This document shows positions 8,542 through 19,317 of a DNA stretch of 64,000 nucleotides, piece after piece. Each line of letters opens with the position of its first letter. The first letter of the stretch is position 1. The notes under the pieces are model-generated. The model saw only the letters and a list, made by a program, of their open reading frames with translations, did not search any database and was not told the origin of the DNA. This DNA is from Peribacillus frigoritolerans (GTDB lineage Bacteria > Bacillota > Bacilli > Bacillales > Bacillaceae). Position numbers and translations under genes: made by a program. The DNA is taken from contig NZ_SMZY01000001.1 in NCBI RefSeq assembly GCF_004358755.1, forward strand, positions 372,001-436,000, given 5' to 3'.

Positions 8542-8934
8542 ATGAAACGAAGATTAGCAAGAGAAAAAGCGCTGCAGGCACTCTTTCAAATAGATGTAAG
8601 TGATATTGATCCTAAAGAAGCGATGTCTCATGCGCTTGACGGGGAAGAACTGGACGAGTTTATGACTGCTCTTGTTCTTGGAACAATTGAGCATATGGCA
8701 GAGATTGATGAACAAATCAAACCTCATTTAGTGAAATGGAAACTCGAGAGACTTGCAAATGTAGATCGATCTGTACTGCGTCTCGCCGTATATGAAATGA
8801 TGTATATTGAAGAAATTCCAGTCAATGTAACTCTTGATGAAGCAATTGAACTCGCAAAAACCTTTGGGGATGATCAATCACCGAAGTTTATTAATGGTGT
8901 CCTCTCAAACATTAAACAGACGATTGATAAATAA
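8542..8934 (+). CDS. nusB: Transcription antitermination factor NusB
   Basis: NusB binds boxA of rRNA leader transcripts together with S10/NusE and supports antitermination. The 130-residue protein starts [18 protein letters not shown] and contains the family signature [17 protein letters not shown] and [15 protein letters not shown]. The frame extends upstream to 8485, but AAGGAGC is properly placed for the ATG at 8542 and the resulting length is normal. folD follows after 32 bases. Confidence 0.97.
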   Translation: MKRRLAREKALQALFQIDVSDIDPKEAMSHALDGEELDEFMTALVLGTIEHMAEIDEQIKPHLVKWKLERLANVDRSVLRLAVYEMMYIEEIPVNVTLDEAIELAKTFGDDQSPKFINGVLSNIKQTIDK

Positions 8935-8966
8935 TCAATCACAATACTCGGAGGAGGAACAAAACA

Positions 8967-9842
8967 ATGACAGCTTCAATAATCAGCGGGAAAGAATTAG
9001 CTCAGGAAAAACGCAAACAGCTTGCACAGGAAGTGAAAGAATTAAAACAGCAAGGTGTTGTGCCGGGACTTGTCGTAATTTTAGTAGGCGATCATCCAGC
9101 ATCTATTTCTTATATTAAAGGAAAACAAAAAGCGTCAGAAGAAATCGGCGTGGCGTTCAAGCTTGAACATTTTCCTGAATCAATGGAAGAAAAAGAACTT
9201 CTGGATGTGATTGAGAAATATAATCATGATGAAAGCTGCCATGGCATCCTTGTTCAGCTTCCATTGCCAGATCATATTCAAGAAAAAGCAGTCATTGAAA
9301 AGATTTCTCCTTTAAAAGATGTAGATGGATTTCATCCTCTTAATATCGGGCAAATGATGATCGGAGAAGATACATTCTTGCCGTGCACACCTGCTGGAAT
9401 TGTAGAATTGATAAAATCTGCAAATATTGAAATTGCAGGTAAACATGTTGTAGTAGTAGGACGAAGCAATATCGTAGGAAAACCTGTCGGCATCTTGCTT
9501 CTGAATGAGCATGCTACCGTTACTTATTGTCATTCAAGAACGCCGGATTTAAAAGAAGTAACAAAGCAAGCCGATATTTTAGTTGTAGCTGTCGGCAGAG
9601 CTAATTTCATTACAGGCGAGCACATAAAAGAGAATGCTGTTGTGATCGATGTTGGCGTAAACAGGCTGGAGACAGGAAAGCTGTGCGGCGATGTTGTTTT
9701 TGAAGATGCAAAGCAAATTGCAAGCCACATCACTCCTGTTCCGGGCGGCGTAGGTCCGATGACGATTACAATGCTTGCTCATAATGTAGTAAAATCAGCA
9801 AGAAATTCCGCTGAAAGACTGCAGGTAAGTAAAGAGCTTTAA
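8967..9842 (+). CDS. folD: Bifunctional methylenetetrahydrofolate dehydrogenase/cyclohydrolase
   Basis: FolD interconverts 5,10-methylene- and 10-formyl-tetrahydrofolate using NADP. The 291-residue protein has the catalytic YIKGKQKASEEIG region, where the Tyr and Lys are active-site residues. It also carries ILVQLPLP, the Rossmann segment VVVGRSNIVGKPVG and the C-terminal signature TPVPGGVGPMTI. The ribosome binding site is GGAGGAGG. It is in a compact nusB-folD-xseA-xseB-ispA run. Confidence 0.97.
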   Translation: MTASIISGKELAQEKRKQLAQEVKELKQQGVVPGLVVILVGDHPASISYIKGKQKASEEIGVAFKLEHFPESMEEKELLDVIEKYNHDESCHGILVQLPLPDHIQEKAVIEKISPLKDVDGFHPLNIGQMMIGEDTFLPCTPAGIVELIKSANIEIAGKHVVVVGRSNIVGKPVGILLLNEHATVTYCHSRTPDLKEVTKQADILVVAVGRANFITGEHIKENAVVIDVGVNRLETGKLCGDVVFEDAKQIASHITPVPGGVGPMTITMLAHNVVKSARNSAERLQVSKEL

Positions 9843-9856
9843 AGGAGTCCTGAGCA

Positions 9857-11209
9857 ATGAGTGAAATGAAGCATGTGACAGTTACGGCCTTAACAAAGTA
9901 TATTAAACGAAAGTTTGATGTCGATCCCCACCTGAAGGATATTTGGGTGAAGGGTGAGCTTTCAAATGTTAAAATGCACAGCCGAGGCCATATGTATTTC
10001 ACATTAAAGGATGAAGGAGCACGAATTGCAGCCGTTATGTTTGCAGGCCAAAATTCATCGCTTAAATTCAAGCCTGAAAATGGCATGAAAGTGCTGCTGC
10101 GCTGTGAAATTTCTGTTTATGAACCGAGCGGCAGCTATCAAATGTACGTGAAAGAAATGCAGCCTGACGGTATCGGAAGCCTGTACCTTGCATATGAGGA
10201 ACTTAAAAAGAAGCTCGAACAAGAAGGGCTGTTTGATCAAAAGCATAAACAGCCGATTCCAAAATATCCTCAGGCAATAGGTGTCATTACTTCGCCTACA
10301 GGAGCTGCAATCCGGGATATATTGATTACAATCAAACGCCGCTATCCTTCAGCTAAAGTCATCATTATCCCTGCACTTGTGCAGGGAATCCATGCTGGCC
10401 CGTCTGTTGTTGGAGCGATTAAGCAGGCCAATGCATTGGGCTGTCTGGACGTGCTGATTATTGGCCGCGGCGGAGGGTCCATCGAAGAATTATGGGCATT
10501 TAATGAAGAAATGGTTGCTAGGGAAATATTCAATTCCGCCGTTCCGGTCATCTCAGCTGTAGGGCATGAAACGGATTATACAATTGCAGATTTTGTTGCA
10601 GATTTAAGGGCGCCTACTCCAACTGGAGCAGCAGAGCTTGCAGTGCCGCATTTTGCAGAACTTTTGGAGAGAACTTCTAATCGCCAAACACGTCTGCTGC
10701 GTGCAATGCAGGAAAAGATTTCTTCAAAAAAAGAGCAATTGGCTTATTATCAAAAGTCGTATGCCTTTAAATATCCGAAGCAGCTGTATCAGCAAAAGGA
10801 ACAGCAGCTAGATCAATTAGTAGAAGCACTGCAAAAAGAAAGCCTCAGGTCCATTCAGCTGAAGAAGGACAAATATGATCAATTAAAAAATCGTTTATAC
10901 CGTTTGCATCCCCGTGAACAAATCCACCGTGAAAAAGAGAAGCATCAGCAATTGATCAAGAAATTGACAAGGGATATGTCCGTTCTGCTGCGTCAAAAAC
11001 AGGCGGAATTTCAGTCAATGGCCGCAAGCCTGAACGCGCTCAGTCCGCTGAAGATCATGGAGCGGGGATACAGCATTGCTTATCAGGATGAAGATCTTGT
11101 GAAAAGCATCTCACAAGTCAAAACGGGTGATGAACTTCACATTCAAATGCAGGACGGGCAGGTTATTTGCCAAGTTACAGGAGTGGAGGAGCGAAATGCT
11201 TATGAGTGA
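9857..11209 (+). CDS. xseA: Exodeoxyribonuclease VII large subunit
   Basis: XseA is the catalytic subunit of exonuclease VII, which degrades single-stranded DNA in both directions. The 450-residue protein has an N-terminal OB-fold ([20 protein letters not shown]), the catalytic region [30 protein letters not shown] and [22 protein letters not shown], then a long coiled coil at about residues 260-390 that recruits XseB. The AAAGGAG ribosome binding site fits the ATG at 9857. It overlaps xseB. Confidence 0.96.
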   Translation: MSEMKHVTVTALTKYIKRKFDVDPHLKDIWVKGELSNVKMHSRGHMYFTLKDEGARIAAVMFAGQNSSLKFKPENGMKVLLRCEISVYEPSGSYQMYVKEMQPDGIGSLYLAYEELKKKLEQEGLFDQKHKQPIPKYPQAIGVITSPTGAAIRDILITIKRRYPSAKVIIIPALVQGIHAGPSVVGAIKQANALGCLDVLIIGRGGGSIEELWAFNEEMVAREIFNSAVPVISAVGHETDYTIADFVADLRAPTPTGAAELAVPHFAELLERTSNRQTRLLRAMQEKISSKKEQLAYYQKSYAFKYPKQLYQQKEQQLDQLVEALQKESLRSIQLKKDKYDQLKNRLYRLHPREQIHREKEKHQQLIKKLTRDMSVLLRQKQAEFQSMAASLNALSPLKIMERGYSIAYQDEDLVKSISQVKTGDELHIQMQDGQVICQVTGVEERNAYE

Positions 11210-11435
11210 GAAAAAAGAAGCTACGTTTGAACAAGCCATGGAAGAGCTCGAACAAATAGTTGAAAAGCTTGAAGAGGGCGATGTGCCTCTTGAGAAAGCA
11301 ATCGCTTATTTTCAGGACGGAATGAAGCTTTCAAAACTTTGCCATGATAAGCTGCAGGCGGTTGAAAAGCAAATGGACCAGATTCTCCGCGAAGACGGAG
11401 AACTTGCTCCTTTTGATTTGCAGGAGGAAGAGTGA
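11196..11435 (+). CDS. xseB: Exodeoxyribonuclease VII small subunit
   Basis: XseB is the small helical subunit that packs along the XseA coiled coil. The signature is [20 protein letters not shown] followed by [15 protein letters not shown]. The start is chosen at ATG 11196, six bases after GGAGG (11185-11189). The ATG at 11202 is also possible but is further from it. This gives 79 residues, normal for the family. The gene starts inside the end of xseA and ends inside the start of ispA. Confidence 0.95.
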   Translation: MLMSEKKEATFEQAMEELEQIVEKLEEGDVPLEKAIAYFQDGMKLSKLCHDKLQAVEKQMDQILREDGELAPFDLQEEE

Positions 11436-12319
11436 TGACGCTGTCTCTTGACATTTTTCTTTCTTCAAGAAAAGAGAAAATTGAGGAAGAGCTGCCTTTA
11501 TACATCAGCAGGCTGGCTGCACCTCCTTCTATTAAAGAGGCAATGATCTATTCGCTTAGCGCGGGCGGCAAAAGAATTCGCCCTGCTTTAGTGTTAGCCG
11601 TGCTTCATGCTTTCGGAAAGAAGGAACAAATCGGAATCCCTGCTGCTTGCGCTGTGGAAATGATTCATACATATTCTCTTATTCATGATGATCTTCCCTC
11701 GATGGATGATGATGATTTAAGAAGAGGAAAGCCTACAAATCATAAAGTGTTCGGAGAAGCACTGGCCATTCTTGCGGGAGATGGTCTCCTTACGCACAGC
11801 TTTGGACTGATTGCTGATCAGGAGGACATTTCTGCAGAGAAGCGCCTTGCCCTGATCAGTGAATTAGTAAAAGCTGCAGGCGTTGAAGGTATGGTAGGTG
11901 GTCAGGTGGCAGACATGCAGGGAGAAGCGAAGAACCTGACCATCTCAGAGCTGGAGTATATTCATGAACATAAAACGGCAAAATTACTTGCTTTCAGTAT
12001 TATCGCTGGAGCAATCTTAGCTGATGCCTCCCGCGTGGAAATCGCCCAGCTGCGTGAATTCGCTTATCATATCGGAATTGCCTTTCAAATTCAGGATGAT
12101 ATTTTAGATATTGAAGGCCAGCAGTTTAAAATTGGAAAACCTGTCGGATCGGATGAAACGAATCAAAAAACAACCTATCCGTCACTTCTTACTTTACAGG
12201 GTGCAAAACAGAAACTGGAAGACCATATTAGCCATGCAAAAGCGATTCTTGCAGAGATTAATATCCATTCAGGCTTGCTTGAAGAATTATGCGACTTAAT
12301 TGCTTCAAGAGATCATTAA
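11435..12319 (+). CDS. ispA: Farnesyl diphosphate synthase
   Basis: IspA condenses isopentenyl diphosphate with dimethylallyl and geranyl diphosphate to farnesyl diphosphate. The 294-residue protein has the first aspartate-rich motif DDLPSMDDDDLRRG near residue 84 and the second, QIQDDILDIEG, near residue 220, plus GGKRIRPALVLAV near the start. The ATG at 11435 shares one base with the xseB stop codon. A GTG at 11432 is the alternative, but GGAGG (11423-11427) is too close to it. A strong terminator follows. Confidence 0.96.
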   Translation: MTLSLDIFLSSRKEKIEEELPLYISRLAAPPSIKEAMIYSLSAGGKRIRPALVLAVLHAFGKKEQIGIPAACAVEMIHTYSLIHDDLPSMDDDDLRRGKPTNHKVFGEALAILAGDGLLTHSFGLIADQEDISAEKRLALISELVKAAGVEGMVGGQVADMQGEAKNLTISELEYIHEHKTAKLLAFSIIAGAILADASRVEIAQLREFAYHIGIAFQIQDDILDIEGQQFKIGKPVGSDETNQKTTYPSLLTLQGAKQKLEDHISHAKAILAEINIHSGLLEELCDLIASRDH

Positions 12320-12322
12320 ACC

Positions 12323-12352
12323 AAAAACGTGACAGCTGAATGTCACGTTTTT
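12323..12352 (+). terminator. Rho-independent terminator after ispA
   Basis: AAAAACGTGACA (12323-12334) pairs perfectly with TGTCACGTTTTT (12341-12352) around a six-base loop. The 275 bases from here to dxs show no gene that I can support, so they should contain the dxs promoter. Confidence 0.92.
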
Positions 12353-12627
12353 GATTTTATACGGTTTTTACAACCTCTATTCGATATCACCTTCTGCTCA
12401 ATATCTCTTCAACCTGTTATAGCACACCATCAAATTGAGGTTTTTATGACGGTATGTTATACTTACACCATATTTTATACATATCAAGTCCATACAGAGC
12501 GGGATATCAGGATAAAAAAAGAATTTCATGAAATGCTGCAAATGTCGCCGTTATCACAGCTGTGTTAGCGGCTATTTTAAACACTAAAAGAACCATGTAG
12601 AAAATGAACTGAAAGTGAGTGATCCAT

Positions 12628-14520
12628 TTGGATCTGTTATCCATTAAAGACCCTTCATTCCTTAAGAAGCTATCAAATAATGAACTAGAGCAATTGAGTG
12701 CCGAAATCCGCAAATTTTTAATTGAGAAGCTCTCTGTCAGCGGCGGACATATCGGACCTAATCTTGGTGTTGTTGAGCTGACAATTGCTTTGCATAAAAT
12801 ATTTGACAGTCCAAATGATAAATTCCTGTGGGATGTCGGGCATCAATCGTATGTTCATAAAATTTTGACTGGACGGGCATGCGAATTCGATACAATCAGG
12901 CAATATCAGGGTTTGTGCGGATTTCCTAAACGCAATGAAAGCGAACACGATGTTTGGGAAACAGGACACAGTTCTACTTCTTTATCTGCAGCAATGGGAA
13001 TGGCCATTGCAAGAGATTTAAAGGGGACTAAAGATCATATCGTGCCGATTATCGGTGATGGCGCCTTAACAGGAGGGATGGCTCTCGAAGCGCTTAATCA
13101 CATCGGACACGAACAAAAAGATATGATCATCATTTTGAATGATAATGAGATGTCTATCGCACCAAATGTAGGTGCTCTTCATAATGTGCTTGGAAAATTA
13201 AGAACCGCAGGAAAATATCAATGGGTTAAAGATGAGCTTGAGTATATTCTGAAGAAAATACCTGCTGTCGGCGGTAAGCTTGCAGCGACTGCCGAACGTG
13301 TAAAAGACAGCTTAAAATATATGCTGGTATCAGGCATCTTTTTTGAGGAGCTTGGAATTACATATCTCGGACCTGTAGATGGTCATAATTACGATGATCT
13401 TTTTGAGAATCTGCAATATGCTAAAAAAACAAAAGGACCTGTTCTTTTACATGTCATTACAAAAAAAGGCAAAGGATATCAGCCTGCTGAAACAGATAAA
13501 ATTGGAACATGGCATGGAACTGGACCGTATAAGATTGAAACGGGCGATTTTGTAAAGGGTGAAACCGCAGGTCCTGCGTGGAGCAGCCTTGTCAGCGAGA
13601 CCGTCAGAAGAATGGCGCGGGAAGACAATCGAATCGTTGCCATTACACCGGCTATGCCTGTCGGTTCAAAACTTGAAGGCTTTGCAAGCGAATTTCCTGA
13701 CCGGATGTTTGATGTCGGAATTGCAGAACAGCATGCAACTACAGTGGCTGCGGGACTAGCCACACAGGATATGAAACCGTTTTTGGCCATCTATTCAACA
13801 TTCCTTCAGCGTGCATACGATCAGGTCGTTCATGACATATGCCGTCAAAACCTCAATGTTTTCATCGGAATTGACCGATCAGGATTAGTTGGTGCTGATG
13901 GTGAAACACATCAGGGTGTTTTTGATATCGCGTTCTTGAGACATTTGCCGAACATGGTAGTCATGATGCCTAAAGATGAAAATGAAGGACAGCATCTAGT
14001 CTATACTGCATTAAAATATAATGATGGGCCAATCGCTCTCCGTTACCCTAGAGGAAATGGAATTGGCGTGAAAATGGATGACGTGCTGAAAGAAATCCCA
14101 ATCGGAACATGGGAAGTAATCAGAGAGGGTACAGATGCAGTTATCCTGACTTTCGGCACAACGATTGAAATGGCTATGAAGGCTGCGGAAAGTCTTGCGA
14201 AAAAAGATATTTCAGTACGTGTGGTAAATGCAAGGTTTATCAAACCTCTAGATGAGGCAATGCTTTCAGAAATCTTTGCTGAAAAAATGCCGGTGCTTAC
14301 AATTGAAGAGGCTGTTCTCCAAGGCGGATTCGGCAGTGCGGTGCTTGAATTTGCTCATGAGCAAGGCCATTCAGATGCCGTTATAGACCGAATGGGCATT
14401 CCTGACCGTTTCATTGAACACGGCAGCGTAAATAAACTGCTTGAAGAAATAGGATTAACGGCTGCCCACGCAGAGGAACGGATTTTAAGCATATCAAAAG
14501 CGAAAGAGAAAAGGGTTTAA
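12628..14520 (+). CDS. dxs: 1-deoxy-D-xylulose-5-phosphate synthase
   Basis: Dxs makes 1-deoxyxylulose 5-phosphate from pyruvate and glyceraldehyde 3-phosphate with thiamine diphosphate, the first step of the MEP isoprenoid pathway. The 630-residue protein shows [13 protein letters not shown], the ThDP-binding [18 protein letters not shown] near residue 144, the transketolase Pyr domain [13 protein letters not shown], and the C-terminal domain ending [10 protein letters not shown]. The start is taken at TTG 12628, which gives the family N-terminus (M)[18 protein letters not shown] at 12619 adds three residues and is possible. It lies close to ispA, the next step of the pathway in this cluster. 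Confidence 0.96.
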   Translation: MDLLSIKDPSFLKKLSNNELEQLSAEIRKFLIEKLSVSGGHIGPNLGVVELTIALHKIFDSPNDKFLWDVGHQSYVHKILTGRACEFDTIRQYQGLCGFPKRNESEHDVWETGHSSTSLSAAMGMAIARDLKGTKDHIVPIIGDGALTGGMALEALNHIGHEQKDMIIILNDNEMSIAPNVGALHNVLGKLRTAGKYQWVKDELEYILKKIPAVGGKLAATAERVKDSLKYMLVSGIFFEELGITYLGPVDGHNYDDLFENLQYAKKTKGPVLLHVITKKGKGYQPAETDKIGTWHGTGPYKIETGDFVKGETAGPAWSSLVSETVRRMAREDNRIVAITPAMPVGSKLEGFASEFPDRMFDVGIAEQHATTVAAGLATQDMKPFLAIYSTFLQRAYDQVVHDICRQNLNVFIGIDRSGLVGADGETHQGVFDIAFLRHLPNMVVMMPKDENEGQHLVYTALKYNDGPIALRYPRGNGIGVKMDDVLKEIPIGTWEVIREGTDAVILTFGTTIEMAMKAAESLAKKDISVRVVNARFIKPLDEAMLSEIFAEKMPVLTIEEAVLQGGFGSAVLEFAHEQGHSDAVIDRMGIPDRFIEHGSVNKLLEEIGLTAAHAEERILSISKAKEKRV

Positions 14521-14523
14521 TGA

Positions 14524-15366
14524 ATGAGTTCGAAAAAAGAAAGAATTGATATCCTCCTAGTTGAAAGAGGACTGATTGAAACGAGAGAAAAAGCGAAGCG
14601 TGCCATTATGGCAGGGCTCGTCTATGCAAACGAAGAAAGAGTTGAAAAACCTGGCGAAAAAGTAGATCCTGCTCTAAATCTTACGATCAAGGGGAATATG
14701 CTGCGATATGTAAGCCGCGGAGGTTTGAAACTTGAAAAAGCATTAAAAGAATTTGATCTTTCAGTTGAAAATAAAATTCTCCTCGACATAGGCTCTTCAA
14801 CAGGGGGATTTACAGATTGCGCCCTGCAAAATGGAGCCAAGCTGTCCTATGCTCTAGATGTGGGCTATAATCAGCTTGCCTGGAAACTCCGTCAGGATGA
14901 CCGTGTTGTTGTCATGGAACGGACGAATTTCAGATATTCCACGCCAGCCGATTTTTCAGAAGGATTGCCTGAAATTGCTTCGATAGATGTTTCATTTATT
15001 TCTCTGAAGTTAATTCTTCCGGCACTTAAAAAGATTCTGGTTGCCGGCGGTGACTGCATCGCTCTAGTTAAACCGCAGTTTGAAGCAGGCAGGGAGCTCG
15101 TGGGCAAGAAAGGGATTGTCAGAGAGCCTAAAACGCATAAAATGGTATTGGAATATATTACTGACTTTGCGTTAAAAGAAGGATATGACTGCTGCAACTT
15201 GTCTTTTTCTCCTATAACAGGAGGAGACGGCAATATCGAATTTCTGCTCCATCTGCGCTGGAAGGGAACGGATGAAGCAGGAAACATGAGCTTCCCTGAT
15301 ACAATCGACAGCGTGGTTGAAAAAGCCCACAATGAACTAAAAAGCAAAAAATCGGAACAGGAATAA
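14524..15366 (+). CDS. yqxC: TlyA family rRNA 2'-O-methyltransferase (YqxC)
   Basis: A 280-residue protein of the TlyA/hemolysin A family, which methylates ribose in rRNA using S-adenosylmethionine. An S4 RNA-binding domain occupies the first 60 residues (RIDILLVERGLIETREKAKR). It is followed by a methyltransferase domain with the SAM-binding motif LLDIGSSTGGFTDCAL and ALVKPQFEAGRE. The gene begins three bases after the dxs stop, so it is co-transcribed with it. The old name hemolysin reflects TlyA history and is not evidence of haemolytic activity. Confidence 0.92.
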   Translation: MSSKKERIDILLVERGLIETREKAKRAIMAGLVYANEERVEKPGEKVDPALNLTIKGNMLRYVSRGGLKLEKALKEFDLSVENKILLDIGSSTGGFTDCALQNGAKLSYALDVGYNQLAWKLRQDDRVVVMERTNFRYSTPADFSEGLPEIASIDVSFISLKLILPALKKILVAGGDCIALVKPQFEAGRELVGKKGIVREPKTHKMVLEYITDFALKEGYDCCNLSFSPITGGDGNIEFLLHLRWKGTDEAGNMSFPDTIDSVVEKAHNELKSKKSEQE

Positions 15367-15390
15367 TAGAGCAGCTATTATTCCTGTTTG
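15356..15390 (+). terminator. Terminator hairpin overlapping the end of yqxC
   Basis: AACAGGAATAATAG (15356-15369) pairs with CTATTATTCCTGTT (15375-15388) around five bases. The stop codon lies in the left arm. T-rich sequence follows. Confidence 0.85.
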
Positions 15391-15493
15391 TTTTGATTAA
15401 AATAAGAACATACACTTCGACAAAAACGTGTACTTTTATTAAAATATCATATAACATATTCAGTATAAACATACAGTTAACAAGGGGTGCCTA

Positions 15494-15943
15494 ATGAATA
15501 AAGGTCAAAGACACATAAAAATCCGCGAGCTGATTACTCATAATGAAGTTGAAACTCAGGATGAGTTAGTGGACATGCTTAAGGAAGCTGCCTTCAACGT
15601 GACACAGGCCACTGTTTCAAGAGATATTAAAGAGCTTCATTTAGTGAAAGTGCCTATGCTTGACGGCAGGTACAAATACAGCCTTCCTGCCGATCAGCGT
15701 TTTAATCCGCTGCAAAAGCTGAAGCGGGCTTTAATGGATGCCTTCGTGAAAATTGATTCAGCAGGGCATAACATCGTCATGAAAACGCTGCCTGGCAATG
15801 CTAATGCCATTGGTGCATTAATTGATAATTTAGATTGGAATGAAATTCTGGGTACTATATGCGGAGATGATACGATTCTCATCATTTGCCGTACGCCTGA
15901 GGATACTTCAATTATTTCGAAACGTTTTCTGGATATGCTGTAA
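15494..15943 (+). CDS. argR: Arginine repressor ArgR/AhrC
   Basis: ArgR/AhrC is the hexameric arginine-responsive regulator that represses biosynthesis and activates catabolism of arginine. The 149-residue protein has the winged-helix DNA-binding domain with [19 protein letters not shown] and the C-terminal arginine-binding domain with [18 protein letters not shown]. The ribosome binding site is AAGGGGTG. recN follows after 31 bases, the usual neighbour. The arginine ABC importer at 39 kb is a candidate target in this window. Confidence 0.96.
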   Translation: MNKGQRHIKIRELITHNEVETQDELVDMLKEAAFNVTQATVSRDIKELHLVKVPMLDGRYKYSLPADQRFNPLQKLKRALMDAFVKIDSAGHNIVMKTLPGNANAIGALIDNLDWNEILGTICGDDTILIICRTPEDTSIISKRFLDML

Positions 15944-15974
15944 TAACGAAATATTTAAGGGGGGATCCGGCGCT

Positions 15975-17699
15975 GTGTTAGCGGAACTTTCAATAAAAAA
16001 CTTTGCAATTATTGAATCATTGACGGTTTCCTTTGAGAAAGGGCTGACCGTCTTAACTGGAGAAACCGGAGCAGGTAAATCGATTATCATTGATGCCGTT
16101 CATTTGCTTGTCGGCGGAAGAGGCTCATCTGAATTTGTTCGTTACGGAGAGAAACGTGCTGAATTAGAGGGTCTTTTTTTACTTGATGATGAAAAACACC
16201 CCTGTATAGACAGATGCAATGATTTTGGAATCGATACGAGCGACGGCATGATTGTTTTAAGACGCGACATTTCATCTTCGGGAAAAAGTATCTGCCGTAT
16301 TAACGGGAAGCTTGTCACCATAGGAATTCTTAGAGAAATCGGACAAATGATTATTGATATTCATGGACAGCATGACAATCAGGAGCTGATGAACGAGGAA
16401 AACCACTGGAAGCTTCTCGATCAGTTCGGCTCGGGGAAAATAAATCATGCACTTGCTTCTTACAGAGAAATTTACGATACATACGCAAAGCTTGTGAAAA
16501 AAATAAAACAGCTGTCTGAAAATGAACAGGAAATGGCCCATAGGCTTGACTTGATTCAGTTTCAGCTTGAAGAAATTGAAAAAGCGGATTTAAAAATCAA
16601 AGAAGATGAGAGGCTGATGGAAGAAAAAAGCCAAATATCCAACTTCGAAAAAATATTTGAATCGCTTCAAAACAGTTATAATTCATTGCACGGCGAGCAA
16701 AGAGGCCTCGATTATATTGGCCATTCCATGAGTCAATTAGAAGAGGTATCAGCAATAAATGAGTCGCTGAAAGAAATGTCCGAAACCATTTCAAACTGCT
16801 ATTATATGCTTGAGGATTTATCTTTTCAGATTCGAAATGAACTGGATCAATTGGAATTCGATCCTGAGCGCTTGAATGAAATCGAAACAAGACTTGCGGA
16901 AATTACCCATCTTAAGAGAAAATACGGACAGGATGTAGAAGAAATCCTGGAATACGCAGCAGCCATTGAAGAAGAAATTGACACGATTCAAAACCGCGAC
17001 AGTCATTTGTTCAAGCTGAAAAACGAGTTGGACAGCCTGGTGAAAGATCTGATCGTTGAAGCAAAAAATGTGACAGCCGTCCGGAAAAAAAGCGCCGCTG
17101 AGCTGACAAAGCAAATTCAGCGGGAGTTGAAAGAATTGTATATGGAAAAAACAAAATTTGAGGTTGTTTTTGGCGTAAGGGAAGGAAGCAAGGATGCGCC
17201 TCAGGTTGATGGTGTACCTGCTAAATTTGGAGAAAATGGCGTGGATGAAACGGAATTTTACTTATCGACCAATCCTGGCGAACCATTAAAACCGCTCTCT
17301 AAAATTGCTTCCGGCGGAGAGCTCTCAAGGATTATGCTTGCCATGAAAAGCATCTTTTCAAAGCACCAGGGTGTCACATCCATTATTTTTGATGAGGTGG
17401 ACACAGGTGTAAGCGGACGGGTTGCACAGGCAATTGCCGAAAAAATCTACAAAGTTTCTGTCGGGTCACAGGTCCTTTGTATTACGCATCTTCCACAAGT
17501 TGCTGCGATGGCAGACACACACCTTTTCATATCAAAAGAAACGGTTAAAGGAAGAACCAAAACAAGCGTAAAACCGCTTCTGGAGGAAGAAAAAATAAAA
17601 GAGGTCGGCAGGATGATCGCCGGCGTTGAAGTAACCGATTTAACAAAACAGCACGCAAAAGAGCTGCTTGCTCTTGCTGATACGGTCAAGAGCTTATAA
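15975..17699 (+). CDS. recN: DNA repair protein RecN
   Basis: RecN is an SMC-like ATPase that acts early in double-strand break repair. The 574-residue protein has Walker A GETGAGKS near residue 30, a long coiled coil in the middle (residues about 150-370), the signature ASGGELSRIMLA near residue 446, and Walker B IIFDEVDTGVSGRVAQ. The frame extends upstream to 15840 inside argR. The GTG at 15975 behind AAGGGGGGATC gives the standard N-terminus MLAELSIKNFAIIE. A terminator follows directly. Confidence 0.97.
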   Translation: MLAELSIKNFAIIESLTVSFEKGLTVLTGETGAGKSIIIDAVHLLVGGRGSSEFVRYGEKRAELEGLFLLDDEKHPCIDRCNDFGIDTSDGMIVLRRDISSSGKSICRINGKLVTIGILREIGQMIIDIHGQHDNQELMNEENHWKLLDQFGSGKINHALASYREIYDTYAKLVKKIKQLSENEQEMAHRLDLIQFQLEEIEKADLKIKEDERLMEEKSQISNFEKIFESLQNSYNSLHGEQRGLDYIGHSMSQLEEVSAINESLKEMSETISNCYYMLEDLSFQIRNELDQLEFDPERLNEIETRLAEITHLKRKYGQDVEEILEYAAAIEEEIDTIQNRDSHLFKLKNELDSLVKDLIVEAKNVTAVRKKSAAELTKQIQRELKELYMEKTKFEVVFGVREGSKDAPQVDGVPAKFGENGVDETEFYLSTNPGEPLKPLSKIASGGELSRIMLAMKSIFSKHQGVTSIIFDEVDTGVSGRVAQAIAEKIYKVSVGSQVLCITHLPQVAAMADTHLFISKETVKGRTKTSVKPLLEEEKIKEVGRMIAGVEVTDLTKQHAKELLALADTVKSL

Positions 17700-17700
17700 A

Positions 17701-17728
17701 TACTGCCATCCCAGGCAGTATTTTTTTT
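17701..17728 (+). terminator. Rho-independent terminator after recN
   Basis: TACTGCC (17701-17707) pairs with GGCAGTA (17714-17720) around six bases and is followed by eight T residues. Confidence 0.93.
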
Positions 17729-17936
17729 GATTTTTCGCTTCAAATCAAGCATATAGCCGATTTATCATGGCCAACTATTCAAACCAGCTTCCTTATTTCT
17801 GAGTATTACCCGGGTTATACATCAAAACAGCAACATTTTCTTTTTATATCAGTTATAAATGCGCCTTCAGAAGGCAAAATTAATGAATGTAGCCGATGTA
17901 TTGGTGTGGTGTCAGGAGCGAGGAGAGTGTGTATAT

Positions 17937-19226
17937 TTGGGCTTTGATAAAATTAGAAAAATAATTGGTTGTATTCTCCTTGTTTCTTTAATGAGTTTAG
18001 GATTTGTAAAACCTGTTAAAGAATACATTCAATTGCCAAATTCTTTAACCGTATTTGAAAATCAGCAATTATCAATGGAAACATCTCTGCAGGCTGGTGC
18101 TAAAGCCGGCGATTCAGAACAGGTTTTTTCAATTAAGACCGGTGCTGAATCCCTTCAGATTGAAGGAAAGCAAAGCGGAGTTGGTGAAATAGTATTTGAT
18201 TTAGCGGGAATTCCAATAAAAAAAGTCGATGTAAAAGTGCTTGAAGATTTTAAAATCATTCCAGGCGGTCAATCAATTGGTGTAAAGCTGAATACGCTTG
18301 GAGTTCTTGTTGTAGGTCATCATCAAATTAAAACAGCAGAAGGCAAAAAGTCGCCAGGTGAAATTGCAGGGGTTCAAGTTGGAGACATTATTAAGAAAAT
18401 AAACGGCTCTACAGTAGAGAGTATGAGTGATGTAACGCCATTTATACAAGATGCTGGAAAAACAGGCAAACCGCTTGACTTAGTAATATCCAGAGAGAAT
18501 CGAGAAATTGAAACAAAATTAGTTCCTTTGAAAGATGAAAATGAACGTGCTTACCGAATTGGTTTATATATACGTGATTCCGCAGCAGGAATAGGGACCA
18601 TGACTTTTTATGATCCAGATTCAAAAAAATACGGCGCCCTTGGACATGTTATTTCTGATATGGATACGAAAAAGCCGATTGTCGTACAGGATGGGCAAGT
18701 CGTAAGATCAACAGTGACATCAATTGAAAAAGGAAGCAATGGAAATCCTGGCGAAAAGCTGGCAAGGTTTTCAAGCGATCGTCATGTAATCGGCAATATT
18801 ACAAGGAACAGCCCGTTTGGAATCTTCGGGAAGCTTAATGAGGACATGGCAAATGGACTTTACGATAAGCCAATGCCAATCGCATTATCAAACGAAGTAA
18901 AAGAAGGTCCAGCTCACATTTTGACAGTGGTCGACCAGGACAAAGTTGAAGAATTTGATGTTGAAATCGTCAGTTCAACTCCTCAAAAATTTCCTGCGAT
19001 AAAAGGGATGGTCATTAAAATTACCGACCCGGCGCTTTTAGCGAAATCAGGAGGTATTGTTCAGGGGATGAGCGGAAGTCCTATTATTCAAAATGGGAAA
19101 GTAATCGGGGCAGTCACGCATGTTTTCGTAAATGACCCAACTTCTGGTTATGGTGTTCATATTGAGTGGATGCTGAGTGAAGCGGGTATTGATATTTATC
19201 ATAAAGATGCAAAAAAAGCGAGCTGA
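17937..19226 (+). CDS. spoIVB: SpoIVB peptidase
   Basis: SpoIVB is the forespore serine peptidase that is secreted into the intermembrane space and triggers pro-sigma-K processing. The 429-residue protein has an N-terminal signal anchor ([15 protein letters not shown]), a PDZ domain at about residues 115-190, and the S55 peptidase domain. The catalytic His is in [12 protein letters not shown] near residue 237 and the catalytic Ser in [11 protein letters not shown] near residue 381. The frame is open from 17859. TTG 17937 after AGGAGAG is chosen because it gives the family length. A sigma-F/G promoter is expected upstream, but I could not pick it out. Confidence 0.95.
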   Translation: MGFDKIRKIIGCILLVSLMSLGFVKPVKEYIQLPNSLTVFENQQLSMETSLQAGAKAGDSEQVFSIKTGAESLQIEGKQSGVGEIVFDLAGIPIKKVDVKVLEDFKIIPGGQSIGVKLNTLGVLVVGHHQIKTAEGKKSPGEIAGVQVGDIIKKINGSTVESMSDVTPFIQDAGKTGKPLDLVISRENREIETKLVPLKDENERAYRIGLYIRDSAAGIGTMTFYDPDSKKYGALGHVISDMDTKKPIVVQDGQVVRSTVTSIEKGSNGNPGEKLARFSSDRHVIGNITRNSPFGIFGKLNEDMANGLYDKPMPIALSNEVKEGPAHILTVVDQDKVEEFDVEIVSSTPQKFPAIKGMVIKITDPALLAKSGGIVQGMSGSPIIQNGKVIGAVTHVFVNDPTSGYGVHIEWMLSEAGIDIYHKDAKKAS

Positions 19227-19230
19227 TGAA

Positions 19231-19269
19231 TTAGCTGTTGAGACAAGTTTCTTAACAGCTAATTTTTTT
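19231..19269 (+). terminator. Rho-independent terminator after spoIVB
   Basis: TTAGCTGTTGAGA (19231-19243) pairs with TCTTAACAGCTAA (19250-19262), with one G-T wobble, and is followed by seven T residues. Confidence 0.92.
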
Positions 19270-19317
19270 GGCTTTATTTATCGTCTAATTTTAGGTAAAA
19301 TAGAAGTAAGAAGATTT

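Noticed and set aside
12329-12568. Plus-strand open frame of 79 codons between ispA and dxs
   Set aside because: It begins inside the ispA terminator stem, lacks a ribosome binding site, and its composition is not protein-like.
17859-17936. Upstream extension of spoIVB from ATG 17859
   Set aside because: The extra 26 residues do not fit the family N-terminus, and the AGGAGAG site fits TTG 17937.
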